Source of the DNA: Chitinophaga sancti
GTDB lineage: Bacteria; Bacteroidota; Bacteroidia; Chitinophagales; Chitinophagaceae
Assembly: GCF_034087045.1 (NCBI RefSeq)
Contig: NZ_CP139247.1
Coordinates: forward strand, 6,288,001-6,352,000
DNA: 64,000 nucleotides
Direction of reading: 5' to 3'
A program made the position numbers and the translations under genes. Under the pieces are notes generated by a model. It was given only the letters and a program-made list of their open reading frames with translations, was not told the DNA's origin and ran no database searches. This document shows positions 45,432 to 54,651 of the stretch, piece by piece (positions within the stretch are counted from its first letter, which is position 1; each line of letters begins with the position of its first letter).

Positions 45432-45895
45432 TATAATGTAAGAATGATCCTTTCTTCTTTGTTGAACAGGAAAGTATCTCCTTCTTTTTTACCGTGTAGC
45501 AGTTTTGCCAAAGGTGATAAAGGAGAAAGGAAAAATACGGTCTCTTCATTGATAGTTTGTTTACCTAAGCCTGCGGCAATGAAGAAGGATTGACCTTTAC
45601 ATTTGATAAAGGAGCCCGGTTGAGCAGTGGTGTAGATTTTTTCTGTGCTTATTTTTTGCAGTCTGTCCAGTTCCAGCTTGTTTTCTTCCTGCCGGCGGGT
45701 GTGCATGTCTTTTTCAAGGTGCCCCATGGCACGGCCGGTTTCATATTTATCTCCTGCAGAGCTTTTTTCTTCATTGTTGGCAGCTTCCTGCGCATTGGCA
45801 ATCATTTGTTTGGCCAATTCGATACGCTTATTGATTAATGCCAGCCCTGTGTTTTTTAGATTGGTTTTAAAGGCAATCATCTCCTGACTTGTCAT
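45428..45895 (-). CDS. GreA/GreB-like transcript-cleavage-factor-like protein
   Basis: 155 residues. The N-terminal half is a helical, charged coiled coil (EAANNEEKSSAGDKYETGR, HTRRQEENKLELDRLQ), and the C-terminal part has the GreA-type FKBP-like signature LSPLSPLAKLLHGKKEGDTF. GreA/GreB rescue stalled RNA polymerase through the secondary channel. The acidic coiled-coil tip pair of true GreA was not clearly found, so an anti-Gre or RNA-polymerase-binding regulator is possible. Confidence 0.65.
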   Translation of the reverse strand: MTSQEMIAFKTNLKNTGLALINKRIELAKQMIANAQEAANNEEKSSAGDKYETGRAMGHLEKDMHTRRQEENKLELDRLQKISTEKIYTTAQPGSFIKCKGQSFFIAAGLGKQTINEETVFFLSPLSPLAKLLHGKKEGDTFLFNKEERIILTLY

Positions 45896-45935
45896 AAGTA
45901 TTGTATTTATGCTGCTTTGAAGGCTATTTTATTTT

Positions 45936-48380
45936 TTATAGATTTATTATAAACCCATCTGTTCCATTCACCCTGATCCAGTCTCCATCTTTTATCAGTT
46001 TGGTAGCACCTGCTACCCCTACCACTGCCGGCAATCCATATTCCCGCGCTATTACAGCACCATGTGTCATCAAGCCTCCCACTTCGGTCACCAGACCTTT
46101 GATAGACACGAACAATGGAGTCCAGCTGGGGTCTGTAAAGGTAGTGACTAAGATATCGCCTTCTTCCAGGTTTGCCTCTTCCATATTTAAAATAACCCTC
46201 GCCCTGCCCTCAATGATACCTGCAGAAACAGGTAATCCAATGATCGCATTGGCAGGAATATTTTCTCTTTTATAAGAACCGGTAATGACCTCACCATCTG
46301 AGGTGATAACCCGTGGAGGTGTCAGCTTTTTAAATGATTTGAATTCCTGCTTTCTTGTGTGGATGAGTTGTTCATCCACTTGTTGCGCACGTACCGCTTC
46401 GCGCAATTCATCAAAAGTGAGATAGAAAATATCTTCTTTTTCACGAAAAAGCTTTGCTGTTTCTTTCAGGATCGCTTGTTTATAAATATAATAACGACAG
46501 ACCTTCCCATATTTTGGATATTCCCTAAAACCTAAAAAGTTCCTGATCAGGCTAATTTTCTCCTTCGTTTCTGCCCGTTGTTCATCATTCAAAAGAGCCA
46601 GTATTTCCCTTTCTTTATTCTCCGCCTCCTGTAATCCTTTCTGAAACTTACGCACGCGCTCACCAGGAGCAAAATTTCGGATATTACTTAGGATTGCAGG
46701 ATAAAGCATTGAGGGGTTTTCACCCCACCGGGTTCTCGTAATATCAATTTCTCCCACACACCGCATCCCGTATTTTTCGAGGTAATCATCTATCGCTTTT
46801 GAAGGTGGCATTTCCCCCTGTTGTAATAATTTAATCATTTCGGGGAAAGGACGGATCGCATCCGCAACATCTAATAGGTCCAATCCCATCTCGGAAGTGA
46901 TATTATTAGGAACAGATTGAGAAATGATATCAGCCACCCCTTTTTCACCCAGCCATTCGTATATTTTTTCATTCACCCAGCTGCAGGCGTCCATAGCAGC
47001 CATGATGACAGCTAAGCCTTGCTGGTTAAAGAGGTACTTCTTTAAATCCTGTAGATCCTTTTCAATAAAATCAAACAATGCTACGCCGGTTTTATCCTGG
47101 ATATTCTGTTTTAATTCGTTGATAGAAGCCTGCGTCGCTTTAATTAATTCAGCCACAATAGCCGGATCATTTTCAACTGGCGATTGTGAGCGGGGTGGTG
47201 TAGTATCTGGTAATGATTGTATAAACCCTTCTCTGTCAACCACAGTCTGAAGCGCATCTCTGAATAATGGATCTAATTTCCCAAAGGTATTTATCAATCT
47301 TTCTCTACCCGATGGCTGTGCCAATTGCAGGGCGACGTCAATGAACAGGCGGCCTCCAGCAGTGCACATACGGGCAGGCGTTGTCATTAAGAAAAAAGAT
47401 AAACCTAATGGCTTCATGGCATCTGTCATCATTTGATTATGACCGACGGAGAGGTAAACATGGTTTTCATCGTCATTGGCTACAGGCAGCGGAAATAAGG
47501 TAGTAATAGGCCTGCTCTGCACGATATAAAAGGAGCCATTCGCCAGACACCATTCAATATCCTGAGGTTTGCCAAAATAAGCCTCAATTTTACGCCCAAG
47601 ATCATTTAGTGACAATACCTCTTCCGAAGTCAAAGCAGGCGAATTCTGGCGGTCTATTTCAATTTCCTGCGTTATTGTGCCGCCTTTATCAGCTGCAACT
47701 ATTTCCAGTTGTTTGCCCGATATTTTTTCATCAATGATCTGCCTGCCCCTTACTTTATAATTATCCGCATTTACCAGCCCTCCTACCAAAGCCTCTCCTA
47801 ACCCAAAACCCGCATCGATAGATACCACCTTCCTGTTTCCATTCACGGGGTCTGCTGTAAACATAATTCCCGATGCCTCCGGAAAGACCATTTTCTGAAT
47901 AATAACAGAGAGGTACACCTTAGTATGATCATATCCGTGTTGCTCCCGATAAATCACCGCCCTGTCAGTAAACAGCGAAGCCCAGCATTTACTGATATTC
48001 TTTACAATATCCTCTTTTCTAATATTCAGATACGTATCCTGCTGCCCCGCAAATGAAGCTGTTGGCAGATCTTCTGCAGTAGCACTGGATCGTACGGCAT
48101 AAGTTTCGTCTTCATTTAATGTGGCAATCACCGCTACAATCTGCTCAGGAACAGGCACACTTTCAATAGCAGCCCTGATCCTGGCACATGATCCGGAAAT
48201 ATCATCCTGATCAATCCGTATCCCTACTTTTTTAATAATGTCTTTATACACATCTGTCGTAATACAAAAACCAGCTGGTACCTGTATTCCGTCTATTCTG
48301 GTCAGTTCTCCCAGGTTCGCACCTTTGCCTCCAACTAATGGCAATTTAGTATGATCAATTTCCTGAAAGTTCAGTATCAT
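45936..48380 (-). CDS. rph: Rifampicin phosphotransferase-like protein (Rph family)
   Basis: 814 residues, near the usual Rph length. N-terminal ATP-grasp domain (LVGGKGANLGELTRI, YAVRSSATAEDLPTASFAG, GIMFTADPVNGNRKVVSI, DIEWCLANGSFYIVQSRPIT), a middle region (about 325-690) with YLSVGHNQMMTDAMKPLGLS, and a C-terminal swivelling His domain with GGLMTHGAVIAREYGLPAVV (His773). This three-domain layout and the TDAMKPLGLS segment are those of Rph enzymes, which phosphorylate rifamycins using ATP and water. PEP synthase is the alternative but lacks the matching middle region. The start overlaps the MarR stop (ATGA), so the regulator and enzyme are coupled. Confidence 0.83.
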   Translation of the reverse strand: MILNFQEIDHTKLPLVGGKGANLGELTRIDGIQVPAGFCITTDVYKDIIKKVGIRIDQDDISGSCARIRAAIESVPVPEQIVAVIATLNEDETYAVRSSATAEDLPTASFAGQQDTYLNIRKEDIVKNISKCWASLFTDRAVIYREQHGYDHTKVYLSVIIQKMVFPEASGIMFTADPVNGNRKVVSIDAGFGLGEALVGGLVNADNYKVRGRQIIDEKISGKQLEIVAADKGGTITQEIEIDRQNSPALTSEEVLSLNDLGRKIEAYFGKPQDIEWCLANGSFYIVQSRPITTLFPLPVANDDENHVYLSVGHNQMMTDAMKPLGLSFFLMTTPARMCTAGGRLFIDVALQLAQPSGRERLINTFGKLDPLFRDALQTVVDREGFIQSLPDTTPPRSQSPVENDPAIVAELIKATQASINELKQNIQDKTGVALFDFIEKDLQDLKKYLFNQQGLAVIMAAMDACSWVNEKIYEWLGEKGVADIISQSVPNNITSEMGLDLLDVADAIRPFPEMIKLLQQGEMPPSKAIDDYLEKYGMRCVGEIDITRTRWGENPSMLYPAILSNIRNFAPGERVRKFQKGLQEAENKEREILALLNDEQRAETKEKISLIRNFLGFREYPKYGKVCRYYIYKQAILKETAKLFREKEDIFYLTFDELREAVRAQQVDEQLIHTRKQEFKSFKKLTPPRVITSDGEVITGSYKRENIPANAIIGLPVSAGIIEGRARVILNMEEANLEEGDILVTTFTDPSWTPLFVSIKGLVTEVGGLMTHGAVIAREYGLPAVVGVAGATKLIKDGDWIRVNGTDGFIINL

Positions 48381-48823
48381 AATTTATTAGTTGTTTCATT
48401 CATGATGTCGATGGCTACAGAAAAGTACTTCTCCAATACCTTCAGCTCCTTATTTGAAAAGGAAGCAATCAGTTTTTCTGACTGGCCACGAAATTCTTTA
48501 TATAAAGGCTCCAACAAGGCCATGATCTTTTTAGTATCCGGTACGATGATCACCTTTCTCCGGTCATCTTCGGCAAATTGCCTTTTTACCAGCTTCTTCT
48601 TTTCCAGCCTGTCTATTAATCCGGTTATAGCCCCAGTGGTCAAACCGGTGAGGGTTGAAAGCTCCCCCGCTGTCATTTGCCCCTTCTGCATCAAAAACCC
48701 CAGGTATTTATGGTCAGTACCTGATAACCCTGCCTTTCGGCCAATGGCTTCGTGCATTTGAATAGAAGTGTAGGCGTATAACTGGCTTAACCGCCTGATC
48801 TGGGTGATGAACTCGGTGCCCAT
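48377..48823 (-). CDS. MarR family transcriptional regulator
   Basis: 148 residues. Winged helix with MTAGELSTLTGLTTGAITGL (recognition helix) and LVKRQFAEDDRRKVIIV (wing), flanked by dimerisation helices. MarR proteins repress nearby resistance genes until they bind a drug-like ligand. Operon leader for the Rph gene; a perfect inverted repeat sits 21-39 bases upstream of the start, so it probably controls itself and Rph. Confidence 0.9.
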   Translation of the reverse strand: MGTEFITQIRRLSQLYAYTSIQMHEAIGRKAGLSGTDHKYLGFLMQKGQMTAGELSTLTGLTTGAITGLIDRLEKKKLVKRQFAEDDRRKVIIVPDTKKIMALLEPLYKEFRGQSEKLIASFSNKELKVLEKYFSVAIDIMNETTNKL

Positions 48824-48843
48824 ATATATCTTATTGAATAAAT

Positions 48844-48862
48844 ATCTTAGTCAGTAAGATAA
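48844..48862. promoter_or_regulatory. MarR operator
   Basis: TATCTTA-GTCAG-TAAGATA, perfect 7-bp arms with a 5-base spacer, in the divergent gap between the MarR gene and the unknown 48913 gene. Its geometry is typical of MarR sites and it could affect both directions. Confidence 0.75.
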
Positions 48863-48912
48863 TAATTTTATAAATAAATATTGTATTTTTCGAACAAACC
48901 TATGCCTCAGCA

Positions 48913-49593
48913 ATGAATTACGAAATCATCAGGGACGAAGCTGTATTGCGCGCATTTATAGACTGGCTGCCAGTACTGGAAGAAAGTGAAGTATACTATG
49001 TGTCATTACTTGCCAGAAGCAAATATTCTGATATAATCAAGTCAGATAAGCAACAATTGAAACGGTTCACCAGCCGGAAAGAAGATCTCTTTACCAAGAT
49101 ATGGCAACTGGAATGCCCCATTGGTGCTTACACACAAAAAGGTGAACCTATCCCACAGGAAGCCCTTGCTATCTACATTACCCCGAATCCAAGGAGTATG
49201 CACGATGCCATGTTCAGTTCTCTTGTTACACTGGCCAGGACAATTCAACATAAAAATATGTCGGCAAATCCTCATCAGGAAGTGATGAATGAAATTCAAA
49301 AATCCAAAGGCAGGAGCTGTTTTGTGGATTTTGATTTTGACTATAAAGATGAAAACTTCGGAGAGGCGTTAAAACGTAATATTTATGAGCGGGTAGGCCA
49401 ATCGGCCAAAGTACAGTTCGTAGAAACGAGAGGAGGATTTCATGTATTGGTGGATCCGACTTCAGTTGAGGAGCCATTTAAGAAAAGATGGTACCAAAGC
49501 ATCACTAAATTGCCCCATGTAGATCAGGCGGGCGATCAGTTGATTCCTATTCCGGGATGTACGCAGGGAGGATTTATGCCGATCTTGTTTTAA
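48913..49593 (+). CDS. Unknown protein with primase-like DxD and GGxH motifs
   Basis: 226 residues, cytoplasmic. Not assigned to a family with certainty. It holds a hydrophobic strand CFVDFDFD (Asp139, Asp141, Asp143) and a later FVETRGGFHVLV (His177), then DQAGDQLIPIPG. A DxD strand, a G-x-H turn and later aspartates in this order are the pattern of archaeo-eukaryotic primase-type polymerase cores. The N-terminal EVYYVSLLARSKY and PIPQEALAIYITPNPR segments suggest a conserved stand-alone family. Divergent from MarR, with no replication gene beside it. Confidence 0.5.
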   Translation: MNYEIIRDEAVLRAFIDWLPVLEESEVYYVSLLARSKYSDIIKSDKQQLKRFTSRKEDLFTKIWQLECPIGAYTQKGEPIPQEALAIYITPNPRSMHDAMFSSLVTLARTIQHKNMSANPHQEVMNEIQKSKGRSCFVDFDFDYKDENFGEALKRNIYERVGQSAKVQFVETRGGFHVLVDPTSVEEPFKKRWYQSITKLPHVDQAGDQLIPIPGCTQGGFMPILF

Positions 49594-49614
49594 CGAAAAT
49601 AAAATCAGTTTCAG

Positions 49615-49652
49615 AAAAGGGCCCGTCTCAAAACTTCGAGACGGGCCCTTTT
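49615..49652. terminator. Bidirectional terminator after the 48913 gene
   Basis: AAAAGGGCCCGTCTC (49615-49629) and GAGACGGGCCCTTTT (49638-49652), loop 8, T-rich end. It separates this gene from the convergent TlpA operon end. Confidence 0.88.
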
Positions 49653-49741
49653 TATTCGGGTACCAGATGGAGAGAATTTTCGTACATGCAATTCTCATGG
49701 CCTTCCTGTTACTTATGATACATTCCCTTTATTCGGGTACC
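49651..49741. repeat. Short direct repeat TTTATTCGGGTACC
   Basis: The 14-mer TTTATTCGGGTACC occurs directly after the terminator (about 49651) and again about 78 bases later (about 49728). The stretch between has no gene. It may be a small duplication or the scar of a lost element. Confidence 0.4.
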
Positions 49742-49779
49742 TAAAGAGATAAGTAGTCTTTTAGTAATTCTGAAGAGGT

Positions 49780-50976
49780 TTATTCATTTTTGATACTTCC
49801 ACCTCTACTTAAAGTAATCATTTCTACCAATTCATTCACCGCCTCCTCATCTGTCCCATTAGACCCCTTCATGCTAAATCGTAAATATCCCTCTTTATCA
49901 ATGATAAATTTAGCGGGTATACCATCCACCCCATACTGCTTCACTACAGCATCTTTCTCATCACGCAATACCCTGAATGCATACTGTTTCCTCCCCAAAA
50001 AGTCTTTAATAGCAGGCCCTACATCCTTGGTATACTCCCACGTATCTATAAAAAGAAAAACAACGGATGTATCTGCCACATATTTATTGACCACCTTCTG
50101 CATGGCCGGAAACGAGGCTTTGCATGGCACACACCAGGTAGCCCAGAAGTCCAGCACCACTACCCTGCCTACATAATCTTCCAGTCTGACCACCTTTCCT
50201 TCCAGATCTTTTAGTTCAAACACAGGGGCTTTCTGCTTTACAGTCGATCGCCTGATGCTATCACTAAACTCATAGGCTATCCGGCTCTTAACGCCAGATA
50301 AATAGGTATCAAACCCCAATGTATCTGCACCATGCAATGCAATATAAGCCTGCTTCATTTTCTGCTCTACTACCTGCCCTCCTGCCCTCGCTTTCAACAC
50401 CGCCGTATACGTATCCAATGCTTCCTTATATCTTGCTGCACGTACCAGCATATCCCCTTTCAACCGCATCAGACCAGGTCTGTTCTTCTCTGAACTATAT
50501 CCCATTTTGTCAGTTAACCACTGAATCGCCTCCTCATACTTCTCCTGCTTCTCCAATGCACCCGTCAACAATACCAATGAAGACGCAAGAATGGAAGCTG
50601 GCGTCACCCCATTTCCCTGGTCATTCAGGTACCTCGCCGCCGTATCCACCGCCAATTTTGCAAATCGCTCTGTATTCGGAAGGTCACTGACTTTTTCAAA
50701 TGACCTTGCTATTCTGAAAAACTGGTTACACTTTTCAGGCCCGTATTGCAACTGACGGACATACTCATCGACCTTTGCAAGATTATTTTCAAATGCAAAT
50801 TCAGCCGCTATATAAGACCTGATATCATCCAGCTTACTGATGCTGAAACTATCATGCAACTCACTTTTATAGACAGAATCCATCATCCTGCCATTCGAAA
50901 GCTGATAGATATTAGAAAGCTGCGCACAAAGGTCTACAGGCATTCCCAACAGGAATAATAAAAGAAAATATCGCAT
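49780..50976 (-). CDS. TlpA-family oxidoreductase with TPR-like helical N-terminus
   Basis: 398 residues. Signal peptide; a helical region (about 40-235) with TPR-like pairs (ALEKQEKYEEAIQWLTDKMG, LVRAARYKEALDTYTAVLKA) in place of the DUF4369 domain found in its paralogues; then a thioredoxin fold with WATWCVPCKASFPAM. Ends the SusCD operon. The helical repeats might bind a partner lipoprotein or substrate. Confidence 0.87.
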   Translation of the reverse strand: MRYFLLLFLLGMPVDLCAQLSNIYQLSNGRMMDSVYKSELHDSFSISKLDDIRSYIAAEFAFENNLAKVDEYVRQLQYGPEKCNQFFRIARSFEKVSDLPNTERFAKLAVDTAARYLNDQGNGVTPASILASSLVLLTGALEKQEKYEEAIQWLTDKMGYSSEKNRPGLMRLKGDMLVRAARYKEALDTYTAVLKARAGGQVVEQKMKQAYIALHGADTLGFDTYLSGVKSRIAYEFSDSIRRSTVKQKAPVFELKDLEGKVVRLEDYVGRVVVLDFWATWCVPCKASFPAMQKVVNKYVADTSVVFLFIDTWEYTKDVGPAIKDFLGRKQYAFRVLRDEKDAVVKQYGVDGIPAKFIIDKEGYLRFSMKGSNGTDEEAVNELVEMITLSRGGSIKNE

Positions 50977-50985
50977 CTTTATTGG

Positions 50986-52137
50986 TTAACTTTTCCCAAA
51001 TAGTTCTTCCAGCTTTTGTTCCAGTTCCTCGCCCCGCAGGTTCTTCGCCACTATCTTCCCGGAAGGATCCAGCAGGAAGTTTGCAGGTATCGCCTGCAGG
51101 TTATACATCATCGCAACAGGACTCGACCAACCAGCCAGGTCTGATAACTGCACCCATGGCAATCCATCTTTCTCTATTGCCTTCAGCCATTTCTCTTTGC
51201 CATCATTCCCTTCATCCAGCGAGAACCCTACTACCGTAAAGTTCTTTTCCCTGAATCTATCATAAGCCTTTACTACATTGGGATTTTCATGACGACAAGG
51301 CACACACCAGCTGGCCCAGAAATCGACCAGCACATACTTTCCCCTAAAGCTTTTCAGCGAAACATTTTCTCCTGAAGTATTCTGCGCTGTAAATTCAGGC
51401 GCCTCTCCACCTATATCCAATACCGTCGCCTTCTTAATCATTCTTGCAAATAACTGCCCCTGCGCAGACGATTTCAGTGAAGGATCCAGCATATCAAAAC
51501 CTGCTGCCGCTTTATCCATCTTTGTAGCAGGATCAAAATATGACCGCAATGAAAGCAATGACACCAGCGACTTTGGATGTCGGGTCACAAAACCCAATAC
51601 GGCGCTATCCAGTTGCGCAGCCACCGCTTCATAACGCATTCTTACCACCCCCACTTCCAGCGAATCATCCGTACCATTAGCCGCTGCATACTGTTGCTCC
51701 AATACCGCTACCTTCTTTTGAATAGGTGCCAGCAGATCTACTAACTCCTGTTGATCATCATTCAGTGCTGTACCACCTATCCTGGCATGCTTTAACGAAT
51801 CAACAGCTGTCACCTTCACTGTTCCGTTTTCCAGGTATACCGGTACATTATCTCCCATCCCTATACTTTGCGGCATAATACCTCCATGTGTTACATACAG
51901 AAATGCTTTCTGTTTCATGGGGCTCGTTCCTGTTATTGTAAATGTTCCGTTTACTACATCCACCGTATCAAATACCATCTTACCCGGCAACATATGCATC
52001 AACACTGCCTTATTATTTTTCTCTGCTGCGAGTTTTTTGATAGCACCTTCCAGTCTGAACGCTTGTGGATCCTGTGCTTTCAGCACTCCCGGCACCATTG
52101 CACAAGCAACCAGCATATATTTTAAACCCCTGTTCAT
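50986..52137 (-). CDS. TlpA-family oxidoreductase with DUF4369
   Basis: 383 residues. Signal peptide; DUF4369-like strand domain (FRLEGAIKKLAAEKNNKAVL); helical linker; thioredoxin domain with WASWCVPCRHENPNVVKAYD. Spaced 9 bases from the next gene and 5 from the protease, so co-transcribed. Similar in layout to the gene at 53034, which suggests duplication. Confidence 0.9.
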   Translation of the reverse strand: MNRGLKYMLVACAMVPGVLKAQDPQAFRLEGAIKKLAAEKNNKAVLMHMLPGKMVFDTVDVVNGTFTITGTSPMKQKAFLYVTHGGIMPQSIGMGDNVPVYLENGTVKVTAVDSLKHARIGGTALNDDQQELVDLLAPIQKKVAVLEQQYAAANGTDDSLEVGVVRMRYEAVAAQLDSAVLGFVTRHPKSLVSLLSLRSYFDPATKMDKAAAGFDMLDPSLKSSAQGQLFARMIKKATVLDIGGEAPEFTAQNTSGENVSLKSFRGKYVLVDFWASWCVPCRHENPNVVKAYDRFREKNFTVVGFSLDEGNDGKEKWLKAIEKDGLPWVQLSDLAGWSSPVAMMYNLQAIPANFLLDPSGKIVAKNLRGEELEQKLEELFGKS

Positions 52138-52142
52138 TTGAA

Positions 52143-53027
52143 TTATTTTGTCATGATTGAATAAATAGATCTTACGGGAATAGTCTGCTTCACTACCATC
52201 TGCAAATCCTGCCGCTGGCTGCTAAAAATAGAATGCGTACTTGATACAACCCCCACCAATCCGCCAAATTCATTGACGACTGGACCTCCACTAGAACCAA
52301 TGGCATAGTCAGCAGTGATATCCATTCTTTCTGTATTGGCACCGAATTCCTCATACTTTGCATTCCGGGCGACCTGTCCTGCTGAAAAGTAATATGGAAA
52401 TCCTTCAGGATTAGATAGCAAATAAACCGGGGCACCTACAGGCGCTTCATTGCCCAATGTGATGGGATGTATTTTAACCCCATGGTTATTTTTGATCGTA
52501 AACAGGGCCAGATCCGCGTTTTCATCATAACTCAACACTTTGTCTATGCTAAATGCATTGCCATTTACATCAGACAAAAACAGGGTGCTATCCATTTCAT
52601 AAAACCCGGGAGTCTTCTTAAACAACATTTCAAATACATGATGATTGGTTACCATGGTTCCCTCTTCATTAATCGGAAATGCGGTCGCTGAAATAGCAAT
52701 CCCTTCTATATTCTTATCTGTCTTTCTGAAAAACTTCCAGATCACAAATACCTGGTCATTTAATTGTTTTGCTACTTCTACAGCTGTCATTGGTTTGCGC
52801 GCTTTGGCCCGTCCATATTTCACGGTCACTTTTTGTGACGGAACGACATTGACCGCTTGTGCCCATAGTTCCCTGAACCCTTTCATTCCTCCCTGCTCCA
52901 TTTCTGCTCTCGCATTTGTATATACTAAATTTTTGAACTTTTCATCATCGCGGAATCGCATGGTATCCTGCGCACACAATGAACCTGCTCTCAACAACAG
53001 TCCTACTAACAATAACTTTCTAAACAT
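52143..53027 (-). CDS. Secreted trypsin-like serine protease
   Basis: 294 residues with a signal peptide (MFRKLLLVGLLLRAGSLCAQ). S1-type catalytic triad: His130 in VTNHHV, Asp172 in NADLALF and Ser246 in GSSGGPVVNEFGGLVGV. No PDZ domain, unlike HtrA. It sits between two TlpA thioredoxins in a SusCD operon, so peptide release from a protein substrate, or processing of operon proteins, is likely. Confidence 0.85.
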   Translation of the reverse strand: MFRKLLLVGLLLRAGSLCAQDTMRFRDDEKFKNLVYTNARAEMEQGGMKGFRELWAQAVNVVPSQKVTVKYGRAKARKPMTAVEVAKQLNDQVFVIWKFFRKTDKNIEGIAISATAFPINEEGTMVTNHHVFEMLFKKTPGFYEMDSTLFLSDVNGNAFSIDKVLSYDENADLALFTIKNNHGVKIHPITLGNEAPVGAPVYLLSNPEGFPYYFSAGQVARNAKYEEFGANTERMDITADYAIGSSGGPVVNEFGGLVGVVSSTHSIFSSQRQDLQMVVKQTIPVRSIYSIMTK

Positions 53028-53033
53028 GAATGA

Positions 53034-54146
53034 TTAATTTAAAATTGCAGTCAATTGTTTTTCCAACTCCTCTCCCCTGAGATTCAGTGCTATGATTTTC
53101 CCCGTAGGATCTAACAGAAAATTTGTAGGCAATGCCGTTATACCATACAGTTTAGCAATTGATGTGTTAGGGTCTATATAATCAACCAGGTTTGTCCAGG
53201 TATACTGGTCTTTTTCTACCGCTTTCTTCCAGTCAGCGGCCTCCTTATCTACCGAGAAACTGATGATTTCAAATTTCTTACTCCTGAACTTTTCATAACT
53301 ACTCACAAGGTTCGGGCTCTCTCTGCGACAAGGGCCGCACCAGCTGGCCCAGAAATCAAGCAATACATATTTCCCTCTGAAATCTGATAAATGCTTTTCA
53401 GTTCCCAACAGATCTTTGGCAGCAAAATCAGGCGCGGTTTTACCAATACCCAGTTTAAATACATTTTCAATAGACTCTTTATATATCTCCCCGGATGAGG
53501 AAGCCTTTACGGAGTCAGACATCGCATTATACAGGCTGGATGCCAGTTCTACATTATCAGTGGGATTAAAATTATTCTTCAATGCATGCATCGCCACCAG
53601 TGAGTTAGGATGTGACTGGATAAATCCAACCAGGTTGGTTTGCAGTAATACATCCAGTTGCTTATAATCATCCATCAGTTGCATCCGCTTTACAGAATCT
53701 GGTTCGTTCTTAAATTTCTCAACAATACCCGCCTGTAATTCTTTCAGGTTACCAACACTTTTTACCATTTCCTGCTGGTCCTTATTAAGCTGTGAACCAC
53801 CTACCTTTGCATGCGTTAATGAGTCAGGTGATGTTATTTCTATCACCCCATCTTCGAGATAAATAGCGACCTGGTCGGAGATCCTTCCTGAATTCACCCT
53901 CTCACCACCCTGCCGCATAAAAATGTTTACCCGTTGTTTCAGGTCCACTGACCCTGACAAAGTGAATTCATTATTCTTCACTTCGGCAGAATCTGTCTGT
54001 ATGTATCTATTCCTATACATAATAAATACCTTCGCCGGCTCTTTTACATGGCCCAGCTTTCCTTTGATTACAAAATGCTGCTGTGCCTTTGCCATGCCAA
54101 AGGAACCCGCCAGCAATAATAACAGCATACTTACTTTACACCTCAT
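53034..54146 (-). CDS. TlpA-family oxidoreductase with DUF4369
   Basis: 370 residues. Signal peptide ending GMAKAQ; DUF4369-like domain (FVIKGKLGHVKEPAKVFIMY); helical linker; thioredoxin domain with WASWCGPCRRESPNLV. The CGPC active site is the classical thioredoxin type, unlike its neighbours (CVPC, CYPC), so redox potentials may differ. 6 bases after the protease gene's partner upstream; part of the same operon. Confidence 0.9.
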   Translation of the reverse strand: MRCKVSMLLLLLAGSFGMAKAQQHFVIKGKLGHVKEPAKVFIMYRNRYIQTDSAEVKNNEFTLSGSVDLKQRVNIFMRQGGERVNSGRISDQVAIYLEDGVIEITSPDSLTHAKVGGSQLNKDQQEMVKSVGNLKELQAGIVEKFKNEPDSVKRMQLMDDYKQLDVLLQTNLVGFIQSHPNSLVAMHALKNNFNPTDNVELASSLYNAMSDSVKASSSGEIYKESIENVFKLGIGKTAPDFAAKDLLGTEKHLSDFRGKYVLLDFWASWCGPCRRESPNLVSSYEKFRSKKFEIISFSVDKEAADWKKAVEKDQYTWTNLVDYIDPNTSIAKLYGITALPTNFLLDPTGKIIALNLRGEELEKQLTAILN

Positions 54147-54151
54147 ACCTT

Positions 54152-54649
54152 TTATTTAAGTTTTTTTAAGAAAGTAATGGTTTGTTCATTCGACGGACGT
54201 GTCATTGAAAACTGCATGATGTTCCCTTTTTTATCCAGCAGTATAAATCGTGGGATCCGGTCTATCCGGAAGGTCTTTACAAACATTGTATCACTGGCCC
54301 ACCATTGTACCCCTCCATTCATCCCATATCCATTCATCCCTCCCTTCCAGCGGTATTCCTGCTCGTCTATTGATATACTAACCACTTCTATCTTCCGTGG
54401 ATCGACTACGTGTTCCAGCTCTTTAAGAAAGGGATATTCCTTACGACATGGATAACACCAGGAAGCCCAAATGTCCAGGTATATATATTTCCCTTCGAAC
54501 TCCTGTAATGAATGTTGCACGCCGGCGGTATCTGCAAACTTGTACTGATAAGCATCCAGTGTTGCAGCATAAGCCACTGTATCTTTCAACTCCTGCCCTT
54601 TCACGCCATTACACCACAACAGACCTAGTACGATAAATATTCTTTTCAT
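54152..54649 (-). CDS. Minimal TlpA-type thioredoxin
   Basis: 165 residues. Signal peptide, then only a thioredoxin fold with active site WASWCYPCRKEYPF; no DUF4369 or linker domain. It starts 2 bases after the DUF1735 gene stop and is followed by three larger thioredoxin-fold proteins, so it may serve as an electron relay or a single-domain oxidoreductase in the same pathway. Confidence 0.87.
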   Translation of the reverse strand: MKRIFIVLGLLWCNGVKGQELKDTVAYAATLDAYQYKFADTAGVQHSLQEFEGKYIYLDIWASWCYPCRKEYPFLKELEHVVDPRKIEVVSISIDEQEYRWKGGMNGYGMNGGVQWWASDTMFVKTFRIDRIPRFILLDKKGNIMQFSMTRPSNEQTITFLKKLK

Positions 54650-54651
54650 AA

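Noticed and set aside
45936..48380. Assignment as phosphoenolpyruvate synthase
   Set aside because: The N- and C-terminal domains fit, but the middle region with MMTDAMKPLGLS matches Rph and the operon partner is a MarR regulator, which suits a resistance enzyme better.
48824..48912. Rifamycin-associated element (GC-rich 19-base inverted repeat) before the MarR-Rph pair
   Set aside because: The AT-rich gap has no such element; only the MarR-type palindrome is present.
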